In this document: in pieces, positions 55,270-64,000 of the stretch
Numbering within the stretch: the first letter of the stretch is position 1
Layout of the letters: every line of letters starts with the position of its first letter
NCBI RefSeq assembly: GCF_022662335.1
Contig: NZ_JAKNQJ010000005.1
Location: 62,001 to 126,000, forward strand
Length of the DNA: 64,000 bases
Source: Sphingomonas sp. CROZ-RG-20F-R02-07
Lineage (GTDB): Bacteria > Pseudomonadota > Alphaproteobacteria > Sphingomonadales > Sphingomonadaceae
Reading direction: 5' to 3'
Made by a program: the position numbers and the translations under genes
Notes under the pieces: generated by a model
Database searches by the model: none
The model's input: only the letters and a program-made list of their open reading frames with translations
What the model was told of the DNA's origin: nothing

Positions 55270-57036
55270 TCACTCCTCGTCGGGATAGGGGCCCTTGCCG
55301 CCCTCGGCGATGAAGCGGTCGATCCGCGCAGTGACGAGCGGCAGCGGCACCGAGCCGAGTTGCAGCACGGTATCGTGAAAGGCCCGGATGTTGAACTTCG
55401 CGCCCAGCGCCTTTTCCGCCTTCGCGCGCGCCTGCACGATCGCCATCTCGCCCAGATAATAGCTGAGCGCCTGACCCGGCCACGCGATGTAGCGATCCAC
55501 CTCGGTCTCGATCTCGTGATCGGCGAGCGCGGTGTTGTCGTGGAGATAGGCCTGCGCCTGGGCGCGCGTCCAGCCCATGGTGTGGATGCCGGTATCGACC
55601 ACCAGCCGCGCCGCGCGCCACGCCTGATAGCTCAGCATGCCGAACCGGTCATAGGGCGTCTCGTACATGCCCATCTGGTCGCCCAGCCGTTCGCAATAGA
55701 GCGCCCAACCTTCGCCATAGGCCGAGATATAGCTGTCCTGCCGGAACGCGGGCAGATCCTTGTTCTCGGCGGCCAGCGGCATCTGGAAGGCGTGACCGGG
55801 CGCGCTTTCGTGCAGCGTCAGCGCGGGCAGCGCATAGAGCGCGCGCGATTTCAGATCATAGGTGTTGACCAGATAGATGCCGGGCCCCCCGCGCCCGCTG
55901 GTGTAGAAAGGCGCGATCTCGGCGGGCACCGGCTTGATCGCGAAGCGGCTGCGCGGCAGGTGGCCGAACCAGTCCTTGGCCTTGCCGTCGAACGTCTTGG
56001 CGATCCAGGCGGCGCGGTTGAGCAGATCCTGCGGGCTGGTGGCATAGAAGCGCGGGTCGGTGCGCAGATAGGTAAGGAACGCGGGCAGGTCGCCTTCGAA
56101 CCGCACCGCGCGCATCACCGCGAGCATCTCGTCGTGGAGATGCGCGACTTCGCTGAGGCCGATCGCGTGGATCTGCGCCGGGGTGAGATCCACCGTGGCG
56201 AATTCGGCGATCTTGGACTGGTAATAGGCGCGGCCGTCGGGCAGCGCGTCGGCGCCCAGCGCCACGGTCGCGTGCGGGATATACTCGGTGCGCAGGAAGG
56301 CGAGCAGCGGCCGGTGCGCCGGGATCACGTCGTTCGCGATCGCGGCCTTGCCTGCGGCGCGCAACTCGGCCTGTGTGGCGGCGGGGATCGCGGCGGGCAT
56401 GGTCACGAACGGCGCATAATAGGGGTTCGCCTCGATCGTGGGCGCATCGACCATCGCCGCCACGCCCGCGTCGCGGCCCGTGAGCGTCACGCGCGGCGGG
56501 GTGAAACCGCGTGCGAGCCCGGCGCGCATATTGGCGATCTGCTGCGCGAAATAGCGCGGCATGTCGTGCAGCATCGACAGATAGCTGCGATAATCCTGCT
56601 CGGTGCGCAGCCGCCCGCGCGCGCTTTCCGCCACGTCGCTCCAGAAGCTGCTGTCGGCGTTCAGCGGCTTTTCGTAATCGCGGAACCGCTGCGCGGCGAG
56701 CAGCGTGGCGATCTGGTTGCGATAGACGACCAGATCGTCGCGTGCGGCCGGCGACAGATCGGCGGGCGCGATCCGGGCGAGCTGGGCGTCGACCTCGGCC
56801 CAGGTCTTCAGCCGTTCGGCCTGCGCCGCGGGACCTTCGTCGGGCAGATGCGCCGCGACATGGTCGCCGCTATCCTCGTTGTCGGCCATCTGGCGTTTCC
56901 GCCAGGCCCATTCCTTGGTGTAGATCGCGCGGAATCGCCGATTGGCATCGGTCTCGGCGGCGCGGGCGGGCGCGGACCCGATCGACAGCCCGGCCAGGGC
57001 GAGCGTGAGCAGCAATCCGGGGGTCGATCGGCGCAT
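55270..57036 (-). CDS. DUF885 family protein (secreted, metallopeptidase-like)
   Basis: 588 residues with a signal peptide (GLLLTLALAGLSIGSAPARA). The DUF885 core has FYTSGRGGPGIYLVNTYDL, LHESAPGHAFQMPLAAENKD (an HExxxGH metal-binding signature) and SYISAYGEGWALYCERLGDQ, followed by DTGIHTMGWTRAQAQAYL. The family is thought to be zinc peptidases active on peptides or amides, but no substrate is established. It is convergent with the proline peptidase gene, close to the hydroxyproline locus, and may act on proline-rich peptides outside the cytoplasm; that link is inferred from position only. Confidence 0.9.
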   Translation of the reverse strand: MRRSTPGLLLTLALAGLSIGSAPARAAETDANRRFRAIYTKEWAWRKRQMADNEDSGDHVAAHLPDEGPAAQAERLKTWAEVDAQLARIAPADLSPAARDDLVVYRNQIATLLAAQRFRDYEKPLNADSSFWSDVAESARGRLRTEQDYRSYLSMLHDMPRYFAQQIANMRAGLARGFTPPRVTLTGRDAGVAAMVDAPTIEANPYYAPFVTMPAAIPAATQAELRAAGKAAIANDVIPAHRPLLAFLRTEYIPHATVALGADALPDGRAYYQSKIAEFATVDLTPAQIHAIGLSEVAHLHDEMLAVMRAVRFEGDLPAFLTYLRTDPRFYATSPQDLLNRAAWIAKTFDGKAKDWFGHLPRSRFAIKPVPAEIAPFYTSGRGGPGIYLVNTYDLKSRALYALPALTLHESAPGHAFQMPLAAENKDLPAFRQDSYISAYGEGWALYCERLGDQMGMYETPYDRFGMLSYQAWRAARLVVDTGIHTMGWTRAQAQAYLHDNTALADHEIETEVDRYIAWPGQALSYYLGEMAIVQARAKAEKALGAKFNIRAFHDTVLQLGSVPLPLVTARIDRFIAEGGKGPYPDEE

Positions 57037-57060
57037 GGCGGTTCCTCATGGGTCGGTTCG

Positions 57061-59526
57061 TCAGGTTCGTGTCGCCAGCGGCAGCATCGCCGGCACCAGC
57101 CCGTCGGCTTGTGCCACCAGCCGGATCGTACCGCCATGGTCGCCCGCCTGGACGAGCGCCATGCACAGCCCGTTGAACGCGGATCGTGCGGTCGCATGAT
57201 CGGGTTCGAGGCTGCGCGGATCGCCATTGCCGACGCCCAGCAGCCGCGCGTCGCCCGATAGCGCGAAGCGGACCCGGTTCGATGCGGTCGGAACTTCGCG
57301 GCCCTGTGCATCGACGATCGCGGTGCGCACCACGGCGACGTCGCCGGGCGCGAGCACGCGCCGGTCGCTCGACACCGCCACCGCATGCGCCGGCCCGGTC
57401 GTCTCGCGGCGCGCGGTTGTCACATGGCGGCCGTCCTGGAAGCCGCGGGCCTCGATCGCGCCGGGCGCATAGGGGACGGACCATTCGAGATGGCGGTTGC
57501 GCACCACCGGCTTGCGGCCGACGCTGACGCCGTTCACCAGCAGCTCGACCGCCTCCAGGTTGCTGTGCACCCACACCGATACGGGTTTGCCCTCGCGCCC
57601 CGCCCAGTTCCAGTGCGGGAAGAGGTGAAGCACCGGCGCGTCGCCCCACCAGGCGCGGTAATACCAGTAATCGTCCTTGGGAAAGCCGCAGCTGTCCAGC
57701 TGGCCGAAATTGGATGCGTTGCTCGGCCAGCGGTCGAACGGCGTCGGCTCGCCCTTGTAATCGAAGCCGGTCCAGACGAACCCGCCGGCGATGAACGGCC
57801 GTTCGGCATAGAAGGTCCACCAGCGTTCGGCGGTGCTCGCCCAGCGCGGGAATTCGGCGTCATAGGCGGGAACGAGCTGCGCCGCATCGTCGCGCGCATA
57901 GGCGCCGCGCGTCATCACCGTGCTGGCGGTCTCGGTGCCGATCGTCGGCTGGCGGGGGTGCGACGCGTGGAAGGCGTCGATCTCGCCCAGATAATAGTTG
58001 AAGCCGACGACATCGAGCACGTCGCTTGCACCCTTGCCGAACTGTCCGTTCATCGCTTCGGTCACCAGCCGTGTGCCGTCGAGTGTGTTCACCCGGCGCT
58101 TCATCGTGGTGGCGATGCGCGCGCCGGTGGGCGTGCCGCGGTGAATCTCCTCGTTGCCGATGCTCCACAGGAACACGCATGGATGGTTGCGGTCGCGCCG
58201 CACCATGCGTTCCAGCTGACTCATTCCCTCCGCATCGCTCGACATCTGCCGGGTCTCGTCGAGGACGAGGATGCCCATCCGGTCGCAGGCGTCGAGAATG
58301 GCGGGGGCGGGCGGATGATGCGTCGAACGATAGGCGTTCGATCCCATCGCCTTCAATCGCTCCAGCCGCCAGACGTGCAGGCTGTCGGGCACCGCGAAGC
58401 CGACGCCGGCATGATCCTGATGGTTGCACGTTCCCTTGACGACGGTGTGGACGCCGTTGAGGAACAGCCCGCGATCGGGATCGAAGACGATCGTGCGGAT
58501 GCCGAACACCGTCTCGTCGCGGTCGACCACGCGGCCGCCGATCAGGATCTCGCTGACGAGCCGGTGGCAATGCGGCGTTTCGAGCGACCACAAAGCGGGC
58601 TCCGCGAGAAGCGTGGTCTGTGCGACGGTCGCCGCACCCCAGGCGGGCAGCGCCACCGGATCGACGCACCGCGCCCGTTCCACGCCATCGGGGCCGAGCA
58701 GGATCGAGCGGAGCGCCGCCGTCGCGGCCGGACCGTCATTGTCGATCTCGGTCGCGATGCGGATCTGCGCGCCGGCGGGCGTCACCGTGGTGCGCACCGC
58801 CGCACCCCATTGGCGGACATGCGTGGGCGCGGTCTTCACAAGGCGGACATGACGGTAGAGACCGGCGCCCTCGTACGACCAGGCCTCGCCCAGGCTCATG
58901 TCGCAGCGCAGGACGAGGATATTGGGTTCGCCGGGCTTGGCGAAATCGGTGATGTCGATGCGGAACGGCGCATAGCCGCTCTCGTTCGATCCCACGACGA
59001 AGCCGTTCAGCATCACCAGGCAATCGCGCGAGACGCCGTCGAATTCGAGCGACAGCCGCCGCCCGGCATCGGCCGCCTCGATCGCGATCGGCCGGCGATA
59101 CCAGCCGACGCTGGTGGCGGGCCAGAGCCGGCCGAGCGGCTTATACCCCTGCGCGGCACCGGCCTTGTCCGCGTCGCTGCCGGGGGCTCCCGAGCGGGCG
59201 AAGGGCAGATCGACCGCCCAGTCGTGCGGCAGGTCCACCGCCTGCCAGCCGGCATCGTCGAAGCCGATCGTGGCCGCGGGCGTGCCGACATCGCCCGATT
59301 TGCCATAGGTGTCGTGGCTGGCGCCGAAGCCGAAATCCTGCGCCGGATCGCAGGCATGGCCGAGATGGAAGCGCCATCCGCGATCGAGCGGCACGATCGT
59401 CCGGGGCGATGGGGCGGCGCGAGGCACCGTCGCCCCCGCCGCCCCTTCGCCGCTGCCGAGCGCAGCGCCACAGGATGCCAGCGCCGCGCCCTTCAACAGA
59501 CCGCGGCGCCCGATCCCGTGCCGCAT
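57061..59526 (-). CDS. Glycoside hydrolase family 2 enzyme (beta-galactosidase-like), Tat-exported
   Basis: 821 residues. The N-terminus MRHGIGRRGLLKGAALASCG is a Tat signal (twin Arg) with a possible lipobox Cys. The order is GH2 sugar-binding domain (VDLPHDWAVDLPF, LSLEFDGVSRDCLVMLNGFV), immunoglobulin-like domain, TIM barrel with LWSIGNEEIHRGT (acid/base Glu near residue 457) and PTIGTETAST (nucleophile Glu near residue 530), then a DUF4982-type and a C-terminal domain. Substrate is a beta-linked glycoside; galactoside or glucuronide cannot be separated. The stop of the TonB receptor overlaps its ATG (TGATG), so receptor and enzyme form one unit. Confidence 0.93.
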   Translation of the reverse strand: MRHGIGRRGLLKGAALASCGAALGSGEGAAGATVPRAAPSPRTIVPLDRGWRFHLGHACDPAQDFGFGASHDTYGKSGDVGTPAATIGFDDAGWQAVDLPHDWAVDLPFARSGAPGSDADKAGAAQGYKPLGRLWPATSVGWYRRPIAIEAADAGRRLSLEFDGVSRDCLVMLNGFVVGSNESGYAPFRIDITDFAKPGEPNILVLRCDMSLGEAWSYEGAGLYRHVRLVKTAPTHVRQWGAAVRTTVTPAGAQIRIATEIDNDGPAATAALRSILLGPDGVERARCVDPVALPAWGAATVAQTTLLAEPALWSLETPHCHRLVSEILIGGRVVDRDETVFGIRTIVFDPDRGLFLNGVHTVVKGTCNHQDHAGVGFAVPDSLHVWRLERLKAMGSNAYRSTHHPPAPAILDACDRMGILVLDETRQMSSDAEGMSQLERMVRRDRNHPCVFLWSIGNEEIHRGTPTGARIATTMKRRVNTLDGTRLVTEAMNGQFGKGASDVLDVVGFNYYLGEIDAFHASHPRQPTIGTETASTVMTRGAYARDDAAQLVPAYDAEFPRWASTAERWWTFYAERPFIAGGFVWTGFDYKGEPTPFDRWPSNASNFGQLDSCGFPKDDYWYYRAWWGDAPVLHLFPHWNWAGREGKPVSVWVHSNLEAVELLVNGVSVGRKPVVRNRHLEWSVPYAPGAIEARGFQDGRHVTTARRETTGPAHAVAVSSDRRVLAPGDVAVVRTAIVDAQGREVPTASNRVRFALSGDARLLGVGNGDPRSLEPDHATARSAFNGLCMALVQAGDHGGTIRLVAQADGLVPAMLPLATRT

Positions 59527-62498
59527 CAGAAGCTCAGCGTTCCGCCGATGAACAGATACCGGCCGACGACGTCGTACACGCCCGGATAGGTGTTGCCGTT
59601 GCCGAACGATGCGAGCGAGCCGGCCGCGATCGCGGGAGGATCCTTGTCGAGCATGTTGTTCATGCCCGCATGCAGCGACAGCCGCTTGCCCACCGCGATC
59701 GTCCCCGCCAGATCGAAATAATCATAGGTCGGGATTCGGGCGTTGATCGTGTTCTGCGAACCGTCGTTGAGCTGGGCCTGCGACGACAGGCTCGACAGCC
59801 CCGCCGCACCGAAGTGCCGCCACGACAGCGATGCGGTGATGCCATTGGGCGCCAGCCATGTCGCACGGGCGACGTGACGCCAGATCGGGTTCGGCTGGCC
59901 GCAGCTGAAGCCGTAAAGCCCCTTGCAGTCATAGGAACCCTGGCCCGGCAGCGGTTCTGACACCGAACTGGCGAGCCAGGTGCCGACCATGTTGAGGTTC
60001 ACCTTGCCCAGATTGCCGATCCCCACCGTATAGTCGGCGTTGACGTCGATGCCCGATGTCTGGAGGTAGCCGGTGTTGAACGTCGTGGAAACGACATAGC
60101 CGTTCGCGCCGTAGAGCTGGCCGTTCTGCGGATCGCGGTGGAACAGGCTGCAATAATAGGCGACGCCTCCTGTCAGGCACTGGCTGATGATGAGATCGGC
60201 CGGCACCGAGCTGATATAGCCGTTCACCTTGATGTTGAAATAATCCACCGTGAGGGTGAAGTTGCGGACCATCCGCGGCGTGAGCACGATGCCGGCCGTG
60301 TAGGTGTCGGCCTTTTCGGGCTTCACGTTGATGTTGCCCCCGTAAAGCGCGCTGCACGTATCGGCCGGGCAATCGAAGATCGATCCGGCGTTATACTGCG
60401 CTGCGGTCACGCCGCTCGCCTGACACGCGGCCAGCGAGGGCCGCTTGGCGCTATTGCCCGCGCACGGATCCTGCGCCGAGACGTTGCCGACGCTCTGCGA
60501 TCCGAACAATTCGCCGACCTGCGGCGCGCGGAAGGCGCGGTTGTAGCTGGCGCGGAGCCGGATATCGCTGACCGGCTGCCAGCTCAGCTCGCCCTTGTAG
60601 GTGAAGGCGTCGTACGAGGAATGGAGGCCCGTCGAGTTCTGCCGGTTGTCATAGGTCGAATAGCGTACGCCGCCGTTGATCGTCAGCGCCTTGAAGAACG
60701 GCTTGTCCTGAACGATCGGCACCTCGAGTTCGCCGTAACCCTCGGTCGCGGCGATGATGCCATCGGCGTTGGTGGTGCCGTTCTGGATCGCGATCGCATC
60801 ACCGGTGAACAGCAGCGTCTCGCGGCGTCGCTCGGCGCCGATCGCGATGCCCAGGCCCTGCGTGGCCCAGGGGCTGGTGATCCCGAGCTTGCCCAGATCC
60901 CCGCTGAGCGTCCCGGCGATCACCTGCTGCGAATTGCGCCCCATCGTGTTGCTCGGCGAGAACAGATATTGCGCCGCTGCCGCCGACAATCCGCCATATT
61001 GGAATACGTTGGCGGGCACGCATGCCGGATCGCTGCCGTCCACCACCGATTGGCAGGTAGGCACGCCGTTCACATTGACGACGTTCAGCGCCTTCTGCGC
61101 CTTCACATTGTCGACGTTGTTGAGATAGGTTTCGTCGTAGCGGACGAGCGAATAGAGATAGCTGACGTCGTAGGAAAAGCCGCTGCCCAGATCGCCGCGG
61201 ACGCCGGCGGTGTAACGGAAGTCGTTGTGGCGCAGATAATCGCGGCGCGGCGGGATCCCGTTGCCCGAAAGCCGGTAACCGATCTCGACGGTCGACTGCG
61301 TCGCCGTGCCCGCGTTGGCGCCGCACAGCGTGGTCGCCTGGCTCGCACTCAGCAGCGGGTTGTTGCACCCGATCTGGAATTGCGTGCCGAGAAACAGCGC
61401 GGACGGTGCGACCTGCGAGAAGCTGTGATCGCGCATGTACATGAAGCTTCCATAAGCCTCGGCGATGGGCGCGATCTGGAACTTGGCGAAGGCGCCGGCG
61501 GTGATGCGCTGGTCGGAACGCTGGAAATAGTTGGTCGGCGAGTAGTTATACGCGAACTGGCTGGCGTTGTAGGGCACCCATGTCTTCGTCCCGTCCATCG
61601 TGTTCGTCACGCGGGTGCCGGCGTTCGGCCCGGTGCGCAGGTTGAACGTACCGTAAGGCGTGTTGCTCGAACCGCCGCAGGACAGGTTGGTTGCCGCATC
61701 GTCGGCATTCTGGAGCGCGCAGGCCGACACGTCGCGATCGGACTGGAGGATCGGATTGAAATGCCGGTAGCCGGCATAGGCGGTGATGTTGCCGCGGCCA
61801 TCGGCGAAATTCTTCCCGCCTGCGATGTTCACGTCGAGCTTGCCGCCGTCGACCGTGTGGCTGGCCGCATTGGCGAACCCGCGCTGCGAGATGATGTTGC
61901 GGATGTAGCTGTTGCCGTTGGTGTGATCGTCGATGCTGTTCTGAACGTCGAGGCGCAGGCCATCGAGATTGTCGCGAAGCACGAAGTTGACCACGCCCGA
62001 CAAGGCGTCGGAGCCATAGACCGCCGAGGCGCCCCCGGTGACGACGTCGATCCGCTCGATCAGTGCCGAAGGCACGAAGTTGATGTCCACAGCCTGCTGC
62101 GGCAGCATGCGCTGGCCGTTGATGAGCGTCAGCACGCGGTTGGAGCCGAGATTGCGCAGATTGACGTTGGCGGTGCCGTCCGAACCGTTCGAGACGTTTT
62201 CGTTCGCATCGGCGGTGAACTGCGGCAGCCGGTTCAGCACGCTTTCGACGGTGGTCGCGCCCTGCAGTTTGATCTCGGCGGCGCTCACTGCGGTCAGCGG
62301 GCTGTTGCTGGCGAGATCGGGGCGGCGGATGCGCGTGCCGGTCACCACCACGTCGTCGGCGGGCGCGGTCGCCTGGGTCTGGTCGACGGGCAGCGTCGGC
62401 GGCGTGTCCTGCGCATAGGCCGCGGACGAGAGCAGCGCAGCGACGGCGGCACCGATGGCGGTGGTCGTACGCGCACGCATGGCGATCGCATTGTTCAT
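59526..62498 (-). CDS. TonB-dependent receptor, carbohydrate-type
   Basis: 990 residues with a signal peptide (AVAALLSSAAYAQDTPP), a TonB box-like region, and a plug with VVVTGTRIRRPDLASNSPLT, ESVLNRLPQFTADANENVSN, RNLGSNRVLTLINGQRMLPQ and VVTGGASAVYGSDALSGVVN. The barrel ends LFIGGTLSF, a typical final strand with terminal Phe. The RRPDLASNSPLT and VNLRNLG motifs mark the branch that takes up glycans in sphingomonads and Xanthomonas-like species. It is coupled to the GH2 gene and probably imports its oligosaccharide substrate or product. GGGGGACT precedes the ATG at 62498. Confidence 0.94.
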   Translation of the reverse strand: MNNAIAMRARTTTAIGAAVAALLSSAAYAQDTPPTLPVDQTQATAPADDVVVTGTRIRRPDLASNSPLTAVSAAEIKLQGATTVESVLNRLPQFTADANENVSNGSDGTANVNLRNLGSNRVLTLINGQRMLPQQAVDINFVPSALIERIDVVTGGASAVYGSDALSGVVNFVLRDNLDGLRLDVQNSIDDHTNGNSYIRNIISQRGFANAASHTVDGGKLDVNIAGGKNFADGRGNITAYAGYRHFNPILQSDRDVSACALQNADDAATNLSCGGSSNTPYGTFNLRTGPNAGTRVTNTMDGTKTWVPYNASQFAYNYSPTNYFQRSDQRITAGAFAKFQIAPIAEAYGSFMYMRDHSFSQVAPSALFLGTQFQIGCNNPLLSASQATTLCGANAGTATQSTVEIGYRLSGNGIPPRRDYLRHNDFRYTAGVRGDLGSGFSYDVSYLYSLVRYDETYLNNVDNVKAQKALNVVNVNGVPTCQSVVDGSDPACVPANVFQYGGLSAAAAQYLFSPSNTMGRNSQQVIAGTLSGDLGKLGITSPWATQGLGIAIGAERRRETLLFTGDAIAIQNGTTNADGIIAATEGYGELEVPIVQDKPFFKALTINGGVRYSTYDNRQNSTGLHSSYDAFTYKGELSWQPVSDIRLRASYNRAFRAPQVGELFGSQSVGNVSAQDPCAGNSAKRPSLAACQASGVTAAQYNAGSIFDCPADTCSALYGGNINVKPEKADTYTAGIVLTPRMVRNFTLTVDYFNIKVNGYISSVPADLIISQCLTGGVAYYCSLFHRDPQNGQLYGANGYVVSTTFNTGYLQTSGIDVNADYTVGIGNLGKVNLNMVGTWLASSVSEPLPGQGSYDCKGLYGFSCGQPNPIWRHVARATWLAPNGITASLSWRHFGAAGLSSLSSQAQLNDGSQNTINARIPTYDYFDLAGTIAVGKRLSLHAGMNNMLDKDPPAIAAGSLASFGNGNTYPGVYDVVGRYLFIGGTLSF

Positions 62499-62550
62499 TC
62501 AGTCCCCCTTTGGCTTATGCCCATTTTCTGTCGGACAAAGCAGCACCTGG

Positions 62551-62580
62551 GACATGAAATGTCAAATATAATATACGATG
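62551..62580 (-). promoter_or_regulatory. Palindrome and AT-rich stretch upstream of the TonB receptor/GH2 unit
   Basis: GACATGAAATGTC (62551-62563) is a 5-bp inverted repeat around a three-base centre; an AT-rich run with TATACGAT follows to 62579, and the minus strand carries TTGACA across 62558-62563. It is a plausible promoter/operator for the receptor gene starting at 62498. The controlling factor is unknown. Confidence 0.35.
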
Positions 62581-62627
62581 TATGATCGATTGGTTGCGGG
62601 CGTGTGACATCCGCGCCGGATGGGGTG

Positions 62628-62653
62628 GCGGACGACGCCTGTGCGCCGTCCGC
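62628..62653. terminator. GC-rich hairpin downstream of the second TonB receptor, weak terminator candidate
   Basis: GCGGACG (62628-62634) pairs with CGTCCGC (62647-62653), extended by two more pairs past one mismatch. It lies 12 bp beyond the stop of the receptor gene at 62665 but lacks a T-run in that direction. Confidence 0.3.
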
Positions 62654-62664
62654 TCCCAACCTTT

Positions 62665-64000
62665 TTACATCTTCACCGTCGCCTCGAGGCCGAAGGTGCG
62701 CGGCGCATTGAAATTGCCGTAATCGCCGAGGATGTTGTTCACGCTGCTGGTCGTGGTGCCGGCGGCGGGCAGGGCGCCCAGGCTGTTCGACGGGTCGCGG
62801 CGATAGACGTGCTGCTCGTCGAAGATGTTGCGCGTCCAGAGCGACACGGTCAGCTTGGCGCCTGCGCGGCCGAGATCGAAATTGGCGATGGACAGGCGCC
62901 CGTTCACCAGCGTCGATGCGTCGTTGTGCGTCGCGAACTGGTCGAACGCCTGGGTCGACTGGCTGTAATTCGCATCCAGGTGCAGCTTCAGGTCGAAGCC
63001 GTCGAACGGCCGCGTATAGTCGAGCGCCGCGCTGGCCGCGTTGCGCGGGGTGAACACGATATAGACGTTCTGCACATAGCCGGTGAACGGGTTCAGCACC
63101 GGCGGGATCTTCGTGTAGGTATAGGCATAGGAGCCGGTCAGCGTCAGGCCCTCGACCGGGTTGACGGTCAGATCGGCCTCGACGCCGCGGATCTTGGTGA
63201 TGCCGGGGGCATTGATCGTCTCGATCGTGTTGCGGTTCGATCCGGTGATCGCATCGAACGACACCGAACTGAAATCGACCTGGCTGCCCTTGCGGTCCAT
63301 GATGTAGCCCGCAAGGTTCAGGCGGACGTGATGATCGAGAAATTCGGTCTTCGCGCCGATCTCATAGGCCTTCACCGTTTCCGGGCCGAACTGGCGGTAC
63401 GTCACCGACCGCGAGCTGGCGCCGCCGGCGCGGTAACCGGTCGAATATTTGCCGTAGAGATTGATCCCCGGCGCGGCGTCGAACGCGACGATCGCCAGCG
63501 GATCGAAACGGCTGGTCTTTTCCGCATAGGTGTAGGGGCGGGCGATGTTGTTGACGATGTAGAGGCTGCCGTTCTTGTCGTCATGCGTGAAGCGGCCGCC
63601 GACCGTCACGTGCAGCGCATCGTCGAGCACGCCGGGCGTATAGGTGCCCTGGCCGAAGGCGGCATAGCTGCGCGAGCCGGCGGTGCTGGCGCGGTCGATC
63701 GAGCGACAGCCGGGCTGCGATCCGAAGCCGGCCGAGCCGCGGCACGGATCGAGCACGGTGACGAGCGTGCGCGTGGCATCGAACGCGTTGGAATTGGGCG
63801 TCGCGGCATCGTCGCTGGCGCGTTCCTGGAAATAATAGAGGCCCGCGGCATAATCGAACTGCGGCACGCTGCCGACCGCCTGGAATTCCTGGCTGAACTG
63901 ATGCTGGTAGAGATCGGCCAGGCTGTAGCGGCTGAAGTTGCAGCCCGTGCCCGTGCAGTTGGCGGCGACGACCGGCGGACGATGCGCGCCGCCGCTGTTG
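62665..64000 (-). CDS. TonB-dependent receptor, C-terminal part (N-terminus beyond right edge)
   Basis: About 445 residues of barrel are visible; the frame is open to the window edge, where it reads NSGGAHRPPVVAANCTGTGC. The segment has typical outer-membrane strands: YAAFGQGTYTPGVLDDALHV, DAAPGINLYGKYSTGYRAGG, ETVKAYEIGAKTEFLDHHVR and LTVSLWTRNIFDEQHVY. It ends FNAPRTFGLEATVKM with a terminal Met rather than Phe. The pattern GINLYGKYSTGYRAGG with AYEIGAKTEFLDHHVRLNLA marks the large sphingomonad receptor group often linked to siderophores or hydrophobic compounds. The plug and signal peptide are outside the window, so the substrate class cannot be judged. Confidence 0.92.
   Translation of the reverse strand, partial: NSGGAHRPPVVAANCTGTGCNFSRYSLADLYQHQFSQEFQAVGSVPQFDYAAGLYYFQERASDDAATPNSNAFDATRTLVTVLDPCRGSAGFGSQPGCRSIDRASTAGSRSYAAFGQGTYTPGVLDDALHVTVGGRFTHDDKNGSLYIVNNIARPYTYAEKTSRFDPLAIVAFDAAPGINLYGKYSTGYRAGGASSRSVTYRQFGPETVKAYEIGAKTEFLDHHVRLNLAGYIMDRKGSQVDFSSVSFDAITGSNRNTIETINAPGITKIRGVEADLTVNPVEGLTLTGSYAYTYTKIPPVLNPFTGYVQNVYIVFTPRNAASAALDYTRPFDGFDLKLHLDANYSQSTQAFDQFATHNDASTLVNGRLSIANFDLGRAGAKLTVSLWTRNIFDEQHVYRRDPSNSLGALPAAGTTTSSVNNILGDYGNFNAPRTFGLEATVKM

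Noticed and set aside
60138..62585. An 815-codon plus-strand open frame
   Set aside because: It is antisense to the carbohydrate-type TonB receptor.

Overview
The window is chromosomal DNA from a high-GC alphaproteobacterium, most likely a sphingomonad (Sphingomonas or a close relative). This is judged from the very high GC, the large NAD-glutamate dehydrogenase, several large TonB-dependent receptors, class I PHA genes, a CNNM/HlyC-type transporter, DUF2093 and the style of the intergenic repeats. Most of it is compact housekeeping DNA with many ATGA and TGATG gene overlaps. Taxonomy and functions come from protein-sequence recognition; no database search was run.

Layout. 1-3.6 kb: the N-terminal half of NAD-glutamate dehydrogenase (runs off the left edge) and a PAS protein. 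3.78-7.1 kb: a tRNA-Thr(CGU) followed by a decayed accessory segment. It holds a toxin-like gene split by an in-frame TAA, an overlapping small acidic gene (immunity candidate), a frameshifted IS5-family remnant and a broken tyrosine recombinase. 7.1-15.9 kb: trmB, a polytopic membrane protein, a glycosyltransferase-like membrane protein, an M3 peptidase, a lactate-oxidase-family flavoenzyme, a TauE-type permease and an aminotransferase. 16-19.7 kb: phaC, phasin, clpS and a Crp/Fnr regulator. 19.9-27.3 kb: murA, then on the minus strand purine salvage (adenine deaminase plus phosphoribosyltransferase), a cystathionine gamma-synthase-family enzyme, and the overlapping set lgt-methyltransferase-GNAT-pgeF. 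27.4-33.5 kb: acyl-CoA synthetase, an orphan molybdenum hydroxylase large subunit, hemH, phaB and a lone receiver protein. 33.6-40 kb: envelope proteins, rpmB, tadA, an OmpA-like lipoprotein, a CNNM transporter, an inverted-repeat element, an HhH membrane protein and purD. 40-45.5 kb: TonB receptor, xseA, DUF2093 and an M23 peptidase.

45.5-48.6 kb is a compact PepSY-TM / DUF2271 / DUF4198 / ApbE cluster. Its DUF2271 protein carries a recognisable ApbE flavinylation motif, and a TGCGA-N5-TCGCA inverted repeat lies upstream, which suggests an envelope flavin redox system that may respond to iron. 48.6-57 kb is a 4-hydroxyproline catabolic locus: a dihydrodipicolinate-synthase-fold deaminase, 4-hydroxyproline epimerase, an amino acid permease, a GntR/FCD regulator, an FAD D-amino-acid dehydrogenase, an Xaa-Pro peptidase and a DUF885 protein. 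GTATAC-centred sites precede both of its plus-strand transcription units. 57-64 kb holds a TonB receptor overlapping a Tat-exported GH2 glycosidase (a small glycan-use unit) and the C-terminal part of another TonB receptor that runs off the right edge.

The most unusual pieces are the interrupted toxin/immunity-like pair next to tRNA-Thr, the flavinylation cluster, the hydroxyproline locus with its shared operator-like sites, the nested inverted-repeat element between the CNNM gene and the HhH gene, and the molybdenum hydroxylase subunit with no iron-sulfur partner nearby. No CRISPR array, rRNA or prophage structural module was seen.
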